Shown here one piece after another: positions 1-5,687 of a stretch of 6,175 bases of DNA. Numbering within the stretch: the stretch's first letter is position 1; each line of letters starts with the position of its first letter. The translations under genes were made by a program, and so were the position numbers. The notes below the pieces were generated by a model. That model did not search any database and had not been told where the DNA came from. It saw only the letters and a program-made list of their open reading frames with translations. Source of the stretch: Oscillospiraceae bacterium (GTDB taxonomy: Bacteria; Bacillota; Clostridia; Oscillospirales; Acutalibacteraceae); NCBI GenBank assembly GCA_031270785.1, contig JAISWM010000044.1, positions 1 through 6,175 of the forward strand, given 5' to 3'.

Positions 1-1173
1 TTTTTGATATGGAATCTGGCTAAAAAACTTTTTAATGAAAATATAGCTGCGGCATCTGTTATCGTATTAAATACTTTGCCTGAAACGATGACAGCCTCAA
101 TAATAATAACCCCTGACACGCCTGTATTTTTGTTTTTCTCTTTGAGTGTTTATTATCTGTGGCGTTTGATTAAAACTAACCAAACAAAGTATTGGTATAT
201 AACAGGCTTGTTTTTTGGCTTGGCTCTACTGTCAAAATATACTGCCATATTGTTTGGATTAAGCCTTTTTGTGTACATAATTGCAGACAGAAAATGGCGC
301 TGGTTTAAAAATAAACATTTCTATCTCATGTTTATTGTCGCTTTCATTGTATTTTTGCCTGTTATTATTTGGAATTTACAGCGTGAATGGGTATCTTTCA
401 CATTCCAAATTCATCACGGCTTGGCGAGCAATACAATTCATTTTGATTATATTTTTGATTATTTGGGTTCACAGTGTCTTGCTGCAGGTCCTATTATTTT
501 TATTTCCGGCATTGTTGCCGCAGTCGGTTATTTTTGTTCAAAAAATTCAAAAAAGATTTTTATTGCATCTTTTTCTGTACCAATAATAATGTTTTTTTTG
601 TTCACGGCTTTAAAAAGAAATCCAGAAGCAAATTGGCCTGCCTTTGCTTATTTTGCTTTCAGCATTATGTGTTGTGCTTATTTGCTTGAAAATAACTCAA
701 AAATAAAAAGAAAGATTCTTATTTATGGGACAGTATTTAATTTTATTATATCTTTTCTTTTGGGTTTGCACGTTAAGTATGCGATTGTTCCTTTAGGGCT
801 TTTTTCACGTCATGCTGTTGTTGCTGATGCCACTAATTGGTTCTATGGGTGGAGAGAGCTTGGAGATAATCTTGTAAAAAGAAATATTAAATATGTTATA
901 GCAGATAGTCAGCAATGGGGTGGTGCCATGGCTTATTACACAAAGAACAAATTAAAAGTATTAACGGGACCGGTGCCTGTAAATCAGTTTAGGTATTGGA
1001 CTATTCCAGATGATCTGGCTTATTCAAAAATTGCAGTTGTGAATGTGGATAAAGATATGGAAGACGATTTTAGTAAAATTAAAAATGCGGATATTATAGT
1101 GGTTTCAAGAAACGGAATTCCTATTCGTCAATATGCAGTTGTTGAAAGCAACGGTTATGAAATGAAGAAGTAA
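1..1173 (+). CDS. Membrane glycosyltransferase, ArnT/PMT_2 (GT39/GT83-like) family, 5' partial
   Basis: The frame is open to the left edge, so the TTG at 4 is probably not the real start; residue numbers here count from that codon (389 residues to the stop). The family transfers sugars from polyprenyl-phosphate donors to lipid or protein acceptors outside the inner membrane. Visible are several hydrophobic segments (about 14-35, 40-54, 64-93, 106-124, 155-174, 183-202, 210-227 and 236-257), the TPDTP motif (36-40), LLSKYTA (75-81), a PVIIWN segment (119-124) and NPEANWPA (206-213). All are typical of the PMT_2 domain and its bacterial ArnT-like relatives. A soluble, extracytoplasmic tail (about 280-389) completes the usual architecture. 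Roughly the first hundred residues, including the acidic catalytic loop after the first membrane helix, lie outside the window. The acceptor cannot be told; lipid A, O-antigen or a glycolipid are possible. Family call firm, substrate unknown. Confidence 0.85.
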   Translation, partial: FLIWNLAKKLFNENIAAASVIVLNTLPETMTASIIITPDTPVFLFFSLSVYYLWRLIKTNQTKYWYITGLFFGLALLSKYTAILFGLSLFVYIIADRKWRWFKNKHFYLMFIVAFIVFLPVIIWNLQREWVSFTFQIHHGLASNTIHFDYIFDYLGSQCLAAGPIIFISGIVAAVGYFCSKNSKKIFIASFSVPIIMFFLFTALKRNPEANWPAFAYFAFSIMCCAYLLENNSKIKRKILIYGTVFNFIISFLLGLHVKYAIVPLGLFSRHAVVADATNWFYGWRELGDNLVKRNIKYVIADSQQWGGAMAYYTKNKLKVLTGPVPVNQFRYWTIPDDLAYSKIAVVNVDKDMEDDFSKIKNADIIVVSRNGIPIRQYAVVESNGYEMKK

Positions 1174-1202
1174 TTGAATTGCGAAAGACAAAATAGTACA
1201 AT
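1174..1202 (+). promoter_or_regulatory. Putative sigma70-type promoter for the barrel/GH57 pair
   Basis: TTGAAT (1174-1179, 4 of 6 to consensus) and TACAAT (1197-1202, 5 of 6) are separated by exactly 17 bases. The predicted transcription start is about 1208-1211, at most a few bases before the ATG at 1212. This would explain why that gene has no Shine-Dalgarno sequence. The DNA is AT-rich, so chance matches are common, and the call rests on the spacing plus the missing ribosome binding site. Confidence 0.4.
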
Positions 1203-1211
1203 TCCAATCTA

Positions 1212-2543
1212 ATGAGATACGCATTTGCGATTTTAATGTTTCTGTTTGCGGCATCTTCTCTTTTTGCGGATCAATCTGATTCGGTAAATGTCTCTGTTAC
1301 GCCAACAATTTCTCTTGCTTTAGATTACGACTTGCAATTTAGAACGGCATATTATTCAAATATAGATTATACATCAGCAAAGCGCAAATCTGCAGATATT
1401 TTTTCTCAATACTTAAATTTAAATGTGATAGGAAAATTTGACAAAAGAATTGAAATGTCTGCAAAAATTGCTTCATATGGTTTTTCAGGAAAAGATGACA
1501 ATGCTTTTGCAATGCCTTACAAAGATAAAGATTTTTCATTCTTTTTAGAAACAGCTTTTCTTAAATTTAAAACCGAAAAAGATTTTTCTTTTCCATATAC
1601 TATATATATCGGGAAACAAGAATTTCATTATGGCAGCGGACTTGTAGTAGATACCAATAACACTGGGTTGCTTGGAGCTGAGGCAACGGTTGAGCTTTCT
1701 AAGTTTTTAATAATAGATATGTTTGCTTCCAAAGTTCCAAATGAAAATTTTAATTTTTATGGAGTCAATTTTAATTTTGATTCTTTGATTGAGTTTACAA
1801 TCTGCCAAGAACGCAATAATTCTGGGTTTTTATATAAAAAAGGATTATCTACGAAATATTCCGAAAATCCTTCAAATAAGATTGAAATTGAATACGATAA
1901 TAAAACTTTTTACGATTTACGCATAGCAAGCGTCGGCGAAAAGTATGACTATGCCGTTGAAGCCGCTCAACAAAAAGGGTATTTATCAAAAGACAATGCG
2001 CAAAAAATTGATTATGATGCGTATATGTTTAGTTTAAACGGGGCGTGGCATGGTGAGGTATTAAAAAAAGATGCCAACGCTAATATTTTATTTACATATT
2101 CCGGAGCTAAAGGGGAAAATTGTTTTAGTCCTACGTTTGCAAAAAGATACAATGGTTTGCAAAGAATAGGATATGGAGCATTATTTGCCGCAAATACTAC
2201 TGATTCATTTGTTGTAATACCAGATGGATATTACGGAATAAACACATTAGGATTCTCTTTTGGTATTTGCCCGCTTAATGCAGTTAGTGCAGGAATTGCC
2301 TACTTTCTTTTTTCAGCGTCGGATGCACCTGCTGACGCGGGAGATGCTGGATTTGCTAAAATTTATGGAGCAAAGGCGGATTTAGGCAAAGAGTTTGATT
2401 TTTTTGTTAAATATAAATACAAGCATTATTTTGATGTAATTTTTGATTTTGCATTGTACATGCCGCCGTCAAAAGCGGATAAAGTTTTTGCAAATACGGA
2501 TTCGTCATATTTATTTCAATTGGGAATAATTTCAAGGTTCTAA
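1212..2543 (+). CDS. Probable outer-membrane beta-barrel protein (alginate-export/porin-like)
   Basis: This 443-residue protein begins with a clear signal peptide: a short basic start, a hydrophobic core (4-18) and a likely cut after Ala19 (SLFA|DQ). The rest alternates polar and hydrophobic residues, is rich in Tyr and Phe, and ends in Ser-Arg-Phe, the terminal aromatic recognised by the BAM machinery. The stretch IGKQEFHYGSGLVVDTN (133-149) and the segment around 304-346 (SPTFAKRYNG, later YYGINTLGFSFG) recall alginate-export/AlgE-like barrels, but this is resemblance by eye and the family is not certain. The start is fixed: a TAG lies in frame at 1194-1196, ATG 1212 is the first start after it, and it alone leaves an intact signal peptide. 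No Shine-Dalgarno precedes it. The stop is one base before the GH57 start, so the two are probably co-expressed. A role in passage of carbohydrate across the outer membrane is inference. Confidence 0.75.
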   Translation: MRYAFAILMFLFAASSLFADQSDSVNVSVTPTISLALDYDLQFRTAYYSNIDYTSAKRKSADIFSQYLNLNVIGKFDKRIEMSAKIASYGFSGKDDNAFAMPYKDKDFSFFLETAFLKFKTEKDFSFPYTIYIGKQEFHYGSGLVVDTNNTGLLGAEATVELSKFLIIDMFASKVPNENFNFYGVNFNFDSLIEFTICQERNNSGFLYKKGLSTKYSENPSNKIEIEYDNKTFYDLRIASVGEKYDYAVEAAQQKGYLSKDNAQKIDYDAYMFSLNGAWHGEVLKKDANANILFTYSGAKGENCFSPTFAKRYNGLQRIGYGALFAANTTDSFVVIPDGYYGINTLGFSFGICPLNAVSAGIAYFLFSASDAPADAGDAGFAKIYGAKADLGKEFDFFVKYKYKHYFDVIFDFALYMPPSKADKVFANTDSSYLFQLGIISRF

Positions 2544-2544
2544 C
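2534..2544 (+). promoter_or_regulatory. Ribosome binding site of the GH57 gene, inside the barrel gene's end
   Basis: AAGG at 2534-2537 lies 7 bases before ATG 2545 and within the last codons of the upstream gene, whose TAA is 2541-2543. This layout allows ribosomes ending the barrel protein to reinitiate at the GH57 gene. Confidence 0.55.
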
Positions 2545-4647
2545 ATGAAAAAAGTTTACTTGGCTTTTTTATGGCATCAGCATCAACCTATGTATAAAAA
2601 TCCCGTTACGGATATCTATGAACTTCCGTGGGTAAGGCTTCATGCTACCAAAGATTACTACGACATGGTTGCAATACTTGACGGTTTTCCTAAAATAAAA
2701 TCCAACATAAATTTAGTTCCATCTTTGTTAATGCAGCTTGAAGAGTATGCTTCGGGGAAAGCCAAAGACAGATTTATGGATTTAACCTTAAAAGACGCAA
2801 AACTCTTGACACAAGATGAGAAAACTTTTATTTTGGCAAATTTCTTTTTAGCAAACTTAGAGAATATGATTTTGCCTTTTCCTCGTTACTCTCAGCTTTA
2901 CAATAAGAAAACTCAAAAAATAGACGGAAGTCTTTTTGAAGAGCAGGATTTTAGAGATTTGCAGGTTTGGTTTAATTTGTCGTGGTTTGATCCTTATTGG
3001 CGTAAAAGCGACGAATTTATTAAATTTTTGCATGATAAAGGGAAAGATTTTAGCGAAGATGAAAAAAGAAAACTTGTTGATAAACAGATTGAAATCTGTG
3101 GGAAGATAGTTTCTAAACATAAAGAAGCTCAACAGAGAGGGCAGATTGAAGTTACCGTAACGCCTTTTTACCACCCAATTCTTCCTTTGCTTTGCGACAC
3201 AGACGCGGCAAAAGAGGCGACGCCTAACATAAATTTGCCGAAAAAAAGATTTGTTCATCCTGAAGACGCTTTATGGCATATTGAAAACGCCATTTCTTAT
3301 TATGAAGAACGGTTTGGCGTTAAACCGTCGGGAATGTGGCCTTCGGAAGGGTCTGTGTCAAACGCTGCGGTTGAACTTATTTCCGAAGCAGGAATAAAGT
3401 GGACGGCAACGGACGAAGCGGTTTTGTTTAACAGCGTAAAAGGCATATCAAGCGACAGAAGACATTTATTTAAGCCGTTTCAATTAAACATAAACGGTAA
3501 GAATTTAAACATAATTTTTAGAGATCACGGACTTTCCGATTCCATAGGTTTTGTGTATTCTAAATGGAATGCTGAAGATGCCGCAAATGATTTTATAGCT
3601 AAGATTAAAAGTATAGGAGAATATGCAGGCTCGCTTACAGACTATCCTCTTGTATCAGTCATTTTAGACGGAGATAATTGCTGGGAGTATTATAAAAACG
3701 ATGGTTGGGATTTTTTAACAAAACTTTATGAAAAACTAAGCGCTGACGACGATATAGAAACGGTAAGAGTAAGTGACTATCTTGCAAAATTTTCTCCGAA
3801 AGACATAATAACAAATTTAACAGCGGGTTCGTGGATTAACGGAAATTTTGGCGTTTGGATAGGTAGCGCTGAGGATAATAAATCTTGGGATTGTTTATCT
3901 GTGGCAAGAGATGTTTTGATAGACAAATTAAATTTGGGCGATTCCGAAAATATAAAAACGGCTTGGAATGCTTTTCATGCGGCTGAAGGATCTGATTGGA
4001 ATTGGTGGTATGGTGACGATCATTCTTCGTCAAACGATACTAATTTTGATTTTTTATACAGACAGCACTTGATAAAGGTGTACGAGTCTCTCGGACTAGT
4101 TGCGCCTGAAACATTGTTTGAAGTAATAGGAAATAATTCCAACCAAAAGTATAGTCTAAATCCGGCGCTGTCTATTTCTCCAAAGATTGATGGTAAAAGT
4201 TCAGATTTTGATGAATGGAAAAAGTCAAGTTTTTATAAGACCGGTGCAAGCGGCGGGGCAATGCATCAAGTTTCTACAGTGTTAAAATCTTTTAATTATG
4301 GTTTTGACCTTGATAATTTATATTTAAAATTTAATTTTAATGAAGAACTTTTAGAAGAACTTTCTTTAAAAATACTATTTTTAAAGCCTATAGAAACAAA
4401 TATAATTTTAAGTTTTAAACCAGACAATAAAATGCTAGCTGTAGATGGGACAGGAAAAAATATAGACGTTGTTGCAAGCGCTATTTTTGATAAAAGCGCA
4501 GAGTTAGCTTTACCGTTTTCCTTCTTAAGTCTCCCTGAGGAATATGAGAAGATAAAATTTGTGATAGCTGTAAACAAAAATAATTCTGAAATTGAAAGAT
4601 GGCCATATCAAACGGTTATAGAGATACCAAAACCTATCAGAAATTAA
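2545..4647 (+). CDS. GH57 family alpha-glucan-acting enzyme (amylopullulanase/alpha-amylase-like)
   Basis: A 700-residue protein without signal peptide, hence cytoplasmic. The GH57 conserved regions occur in order: HQHQP (11-15), TPFYHPILPLL (206-216), GMWPSEGSVS (263-272) with Glu268 as the expected nucleophile, and VILDGDNCWEYY (372-383) with Asp375 as the expected acid/base. A fifth region around 479-493 has AEGSDWNWWYGDDHS, characteristic of the amylopullulanase-like branch. GH57 enzymes are retaining hydrolases or transferases acting on alpha-1,4 and alpha-1,6 glucans such as starch, maltodextrin or glycogen. After about residue 540 a beta-rich C-terminal region starting with ISPKIDGKSSDFDEW looks like the DOMON/glucodextranase-type domain often attached to this branch. 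Position 377 is Asp where many relatives have Glu (DGEN). The catalytic residues are intact, so the enzyme should be active; whether it degrades, debranches or transfers cannot be read from sequence. Its place one base after a barrel gene suggests coupled expression; internal glycogen is an alternative substrate. Confidence 0.92.
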   Translation: MKKVYLAFLWHQHQPMYKNPVTDIYELPWVRLHATKDYYDMVAILDGFPKIKSNINLVPSLLMQLEEYASGKAKDRFMDLTLKDAKLLTQDEKTFILANFFLANLENMILPFPRYSQLYNKKTQKIDGSLFEEQDFRDLQVWFNLSWFDPYWRKSDEFIKFLHDKGKDFSEDEKRKLVDKQIEICGKIVSKHKEAQQRGQIEVTVTPFYHPILPLLCDTDAAKEATPNINLPKKRFVHPEDALWHIENAISYYEERFGVKPSGMWPSEGSVSNAAVELISEAGIKWTATDEAVLFNSVKGISSDRRHLFKPFQLNINGKNLNIIFRDHGLSDSIGFVYSKWNAEDAANDFIAKIKSIGEYAGSLTDYPLVSVILDGDNCWEYYKNDGWDFLTKLYEKLSADDDIETVRVSDYLAKFSPKDIITNLTAGSWINGNFGVWIGSAEDNKSWDCLSVARDVLIDKLNLGDSENIKTAWNAFHAAEGSDWNWWYGDDHSSSNDTNFDFLYRQHLIKVYESLGLVAPETLFEVIGNNSNQKYSLNPALSISPKIDGKSSDFDEWKKSSFYKTGASGGAMHQVSTVLKSFNYGFDLDNLYLKFNFNEELLEELSLKILFLKPIETNIILSFKPDNKMLAVDGTGKNIDVVASAIFDKSAELALPFSFLSLPEEYEKIKFVIAVNKNNSEIERWPYQTVIEIPKPIRN

Positions 4648-4664
4648 ATTGGAAAACATGATCA

Positions 4665-4693
4665 TTTTACATTTTTAGATTCTTAATTATATA
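4665..4693 (+). promoter_or_regulatory. Weak promoter-like element before the DUF1805 gene
   Basis: TTTTAC (4665-4670) and TATATA (4688-4693) are 17 bases apart, with a predicted start near 4700 and a leader of about 20 bases that includes the ribosome binding site. The -35 match is poor and the region is nearly all A and T, so it is only a candidate. No terminator hairpin follows the GH57 stop, so read-through from that gene is equally possible. Confidence 0.2.
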
Positions 4694-4709
4694 GATATTA
4701 AATGTTTTC

Positions 4710-4714
4710 GGAGA
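4710..4714 (+). promoter_or_regulatory. Ribosome binding site of the DUF1805 gene
   Basis: GGAGA ends 5 bases before ATG 4720. It is the clearest Shine-Dalgarno sequence in the window, and it fixes the start of this small gene. Confidence 0.7.
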
Positions 4715-4719
4715 AATAA

Positions 4720-5010
4720 ATGACTGTAAAAGAATTTTTGTTAAATGGTAAAAAATATTGGGGGTTTGAAGGAGAAATGTATCCCGGTAGTAATTTGGTT
4801 TTTATAAAAGGCAGCAAAGGTTTTATAATGTGTGCTTATTTAAATCTTGAAACAGCAGAAAAAATGAACAATGTTGCGGCTATTGCGACAGGAGTTAAAA
4901 CAGTTGACGATATGTTAAATAAGAATATACTAAGCTCAACGACAAACGCTCAAAAAATCGGTATTGTGCCAGGTATTTCAGTATTGAAAGCTCTTGAAAA
5001 AATAGGGTAA
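4720..5010 (+). CDS. DUF1805 family protein (YunC-like)
   Basis: A 96-residue protein, close to the usual length of this small family, whose best-known member is Bacillus subtilis YunC. The diagnostic stretches are all present: GSKGFIMCAYLN (31-42), the central TGVKTVDDML (57-66), and the closing GIVPGISVLKALEKI (81-95), which matches the family's GI-x-x-G-x-x-x-x-x-AL ending. No signal peptide or membrane segment is seen, so it is expected in the cytoplasm. Its biochemical function is unknown, and I do not assign one. It begins 72 bases after the GH57 stop with its own ribosome binding site, and could be the tail of the barrel/GH57 transcript or a separate unit. No terminator lies between its stop and the tRNA promoter, so its transcripts probably run through the tRNA gene to the terminator at 5153-5181. 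Confidence 0.85.
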   Translation: MTVKEFLLNGKKYWGFEGEMYPGSNLVFIKGSKGFIMCAYLNLETAEKMNNVAAIATGVKTVDDMLNKNILSSTTNAQKIGIVPGISVLKALEKIG

Positions 5011-5023
5011 CAAGCAGGAAAAT

Positions 5024-5052
5024 TTGACACTGATAAACAAAATGTGTATAAT
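5024..5052 (+). promoter_or_regulatory. Perfect-consensus sigma70 promoter of the initiator tRNA gene
   Basis: TTGACA (5024-5029) and TATAAT (5047-5052) both match the consensus in all six positions and are separated by the ideal 17 bases. The predicted start near 5058-5060 leaves a precursor with only 4-6 extra bases before the mature tRNA end at 5064. A strong constitutive promoter suits a gene whose product is needed for every protein. Confidence 0.93.
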
Positions 5053-5063
5053 TTTTTCATAAT

Positions 5064-5137
5064 CGCGGGGTGGAGCAGCTCGGTAGCTCGTCAGGCTCAT
5101 AACCTGAAGGCCGCAGGTTCAAATCCTGCCCCCGCAA
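5064..5137 (+). tRNA. Initiator tRNA-Met (fMet), anticodon CAT
   Basis: A complete 74-base cloverleaf: acceptor 5064-5070 with 5130-5136, D stem 5073-5076 with 5086-5089, anticodon stem 5091-5095 with 5103-5107, anticodon CAT at 5098-5100, variable loop 5108-5112, T stem 5113-5117 with 5125-5129, discriminator A at 5137. Two initiator hallmarks are present: the unpaired C1-A72 (5064/5136), needed for formylation and protection from peptidyl-tRNA hydrolase, and A11:T24 in the D stem. The third hallmark, three G:C pairs at 29-31/39-41, is incomplete: 30:40 and 31:39 are G:C, but 29:41 (5093/5105) is A:T. CCA is not encoded (TTT follows), so it must be added by nucleotidyltransferase. Initiator identity is secure because an elongator tRNA would have a paired 1:72. 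The gene stands alone with its own promoter and terminator. Confidence 0.97.
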
Positions 5138-5152
5138 TTTATAAAATTTAAA

Positions 5153-5181
5153 ACGACCTCTTGTCAGGTCGTATTTTTTTT
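5153..5181 (+). terminator. Rho-independent terminator after the initiator tRNA
   Basis: ACGACCT (5153-5159) pairs perfectly with AGGTCGT (5166-5172) around a 6-base loop. One A follows and then eight T (5174-5181). It lies 15 bases after the mature tRNA end and probably also ends read-through from the DUF1805 gene. Confidence 0.9.
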
Positions 5182-5209
5182 GTAAAAGTGTCTTCTTATT
5201 TGGTATAAT
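5180..5209 (+). promoter_or_regulatory. Promoter with extended -10 for the YhcH-family gene, giving a leaderless mRNA
   Basis: A perfect TATAAT (5204-5209) is preceded by TGG (5201-5203), forming the extended -10 motif TGnTATAAT. A TTGTAA (5180-5185, 4 of 6) sits 18 bases upstream and overlaps the end of the preceding terminator's T-tract. Six bases separate the -10 from ATG 5216, so transcription should begin at or next to that A. Confidence 0.75.
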
Positions 5210-5215
5210 CGCGAA

Positions 5216-5686
5216 ATGATAATTGACGATTTAAAAAATATAAATTTCTATTCAAATTTTAATAACTCTATTAAATTAGCGTTACATTTTATTAAGGCTA
5301 ACGCCAGCTGTTTAAAAGAAGGACGCTATGAAATAAATAAAAATGTTTATGCCGTGATAGAAACATCCCATCCTAAAGCTCTCAAAGAACAAAAATTGGA
5401 AGTTCATAGAAAATATGTTGATGTTCACTATATTGTTGATGGGTATGATGTAATAAGTTATAAAAGTTTGTTGGACTGTAGTCAAATATGTAAAGATTAC
5501 GATGAAGCAAAAGATATAGAGTTTTTCAATGACAAACCTGATTTTAACATTCTTATAAACGAAGGTCATTTCGCAATATTTTTTCCTAGCGATGCTCATG
5601 CTCCGCTATGGGGGAAAAAACCTGTAAAAAAGTGTATAGTAAAAATTGCCGCAAATACAGTTCTTAGTAAATATAGAGAGGTATAA
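5216..5686 (+). CDS. YhcH/YjgK/YiaL family protein (DUF386), probable sugar anomerase-like
   Basis: 156 residues, near the family's usual length of about 150. Typical family stretches are KEGRYEI (34-40), LEVHRKYVDVHYIVDG (61-76), KDYDEAKDIEFF (93-104) and GHFAIFFPSDAHAP (117-130), then VKKCIVKI (137-144). His64, His71, Asp126, His128 and Lys138/139 fall at the conserved cupin-like pocket positions. In this family E. coli YhcH (NanQ) has been reported to interconvert anomers of sialic acid, and others occur with sugar-catabolic genes; the substrate here is unknown and no sialic-acid genes are in view. The start is chosen because relatives begin with the same Met-Ile-(Val/Ile)-Asp, and no ribosome binding site exists upstream (CGCGAA precedes the ATG). 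The stop is one base before the next gene. No signal peptide, so cytoplasmic. Family call strong; function inferred. Confidence 0.88.
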   Translation: MIIDDLKNINFYSNFNNSIKLALHFIKANASCLKEGRYEINKNVYAVIETSHPKALKEQKLEVHRKYVDVHYIVDGYDVISYKSLLDCSQICKDYDEAKDIEFFNDKPDFNILINEGHFAIFFPSDAHAPLWGKKPVKKCIVKIAANTVLSKYREV

Positions 5687-5687
5687 A
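5676..5687 (+). promoter_or_regulatory. Ribosome binding site of the kinase-like gene
   Basis: GAGAGG (5676-5681) lies 6 bases before ATG 5688, inside the last codons of the YhcH-family gene. It supports this start and translation from the same mRNA. Confidence 0.65.

Noticed and set aside
281..689. Two overlapping short open frames on the + strand inside the glycosyltransferase gene
   Set aside because: They are alternative-frame readings of a clearly coding membrane-protein gene, and their products show no recognisable family or ribosome binding site.
1173..1208. Inverted repeat ATTGAATTG / CAATTC(c)AAT in the gap before the barrel gene
   Set aside because: AT-rich stem with a bulge, a 17-base loop and no T-tract, so not a terminator; it coincides with the promoter-like boxes and would mostly not be transcribed.
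2857..3258. A 133-codon open frame on the minus strand
   Set aside because: It lies wholly antisense to the conserved GH57 catalytic domain; its product is basic and unlike any family I recognise, as expected for a shadow of AT-rich coding DNA.
4296..4577. A 93-codon minus-strand frame
   Set aside because: Antisense to the GH57 C-terminal domain, without its own promoter or recognisable product.
4658..4665. Palindrome ATGATCAT after the GH57 stop, followed by a few T
   Set aside because: No loop and too short to form a terminator hairpin; no second copy to suggest an operator.
5064..5137. tRNA gene as an integration site for a mobile element
   Set aside because: No duplicated 3' end of the tRNA, integrase or phage-like gene is visible in the window, and both flanks carry ordinary genes with matching base composition.
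5059..5213. Nine-base repeat ATAATCGCG at 5059-5067 and 5205-5213
   Set aside because: The first copy overlaps the conserved tRNA 5' end and the second overlaps a -10 box; the match is explained by their separate functions and chance.
5312..5599. A 95-codon minus-strand frame
   Set aside because: Antisense to the conserved part of the YhcH-family gene; no independent support.
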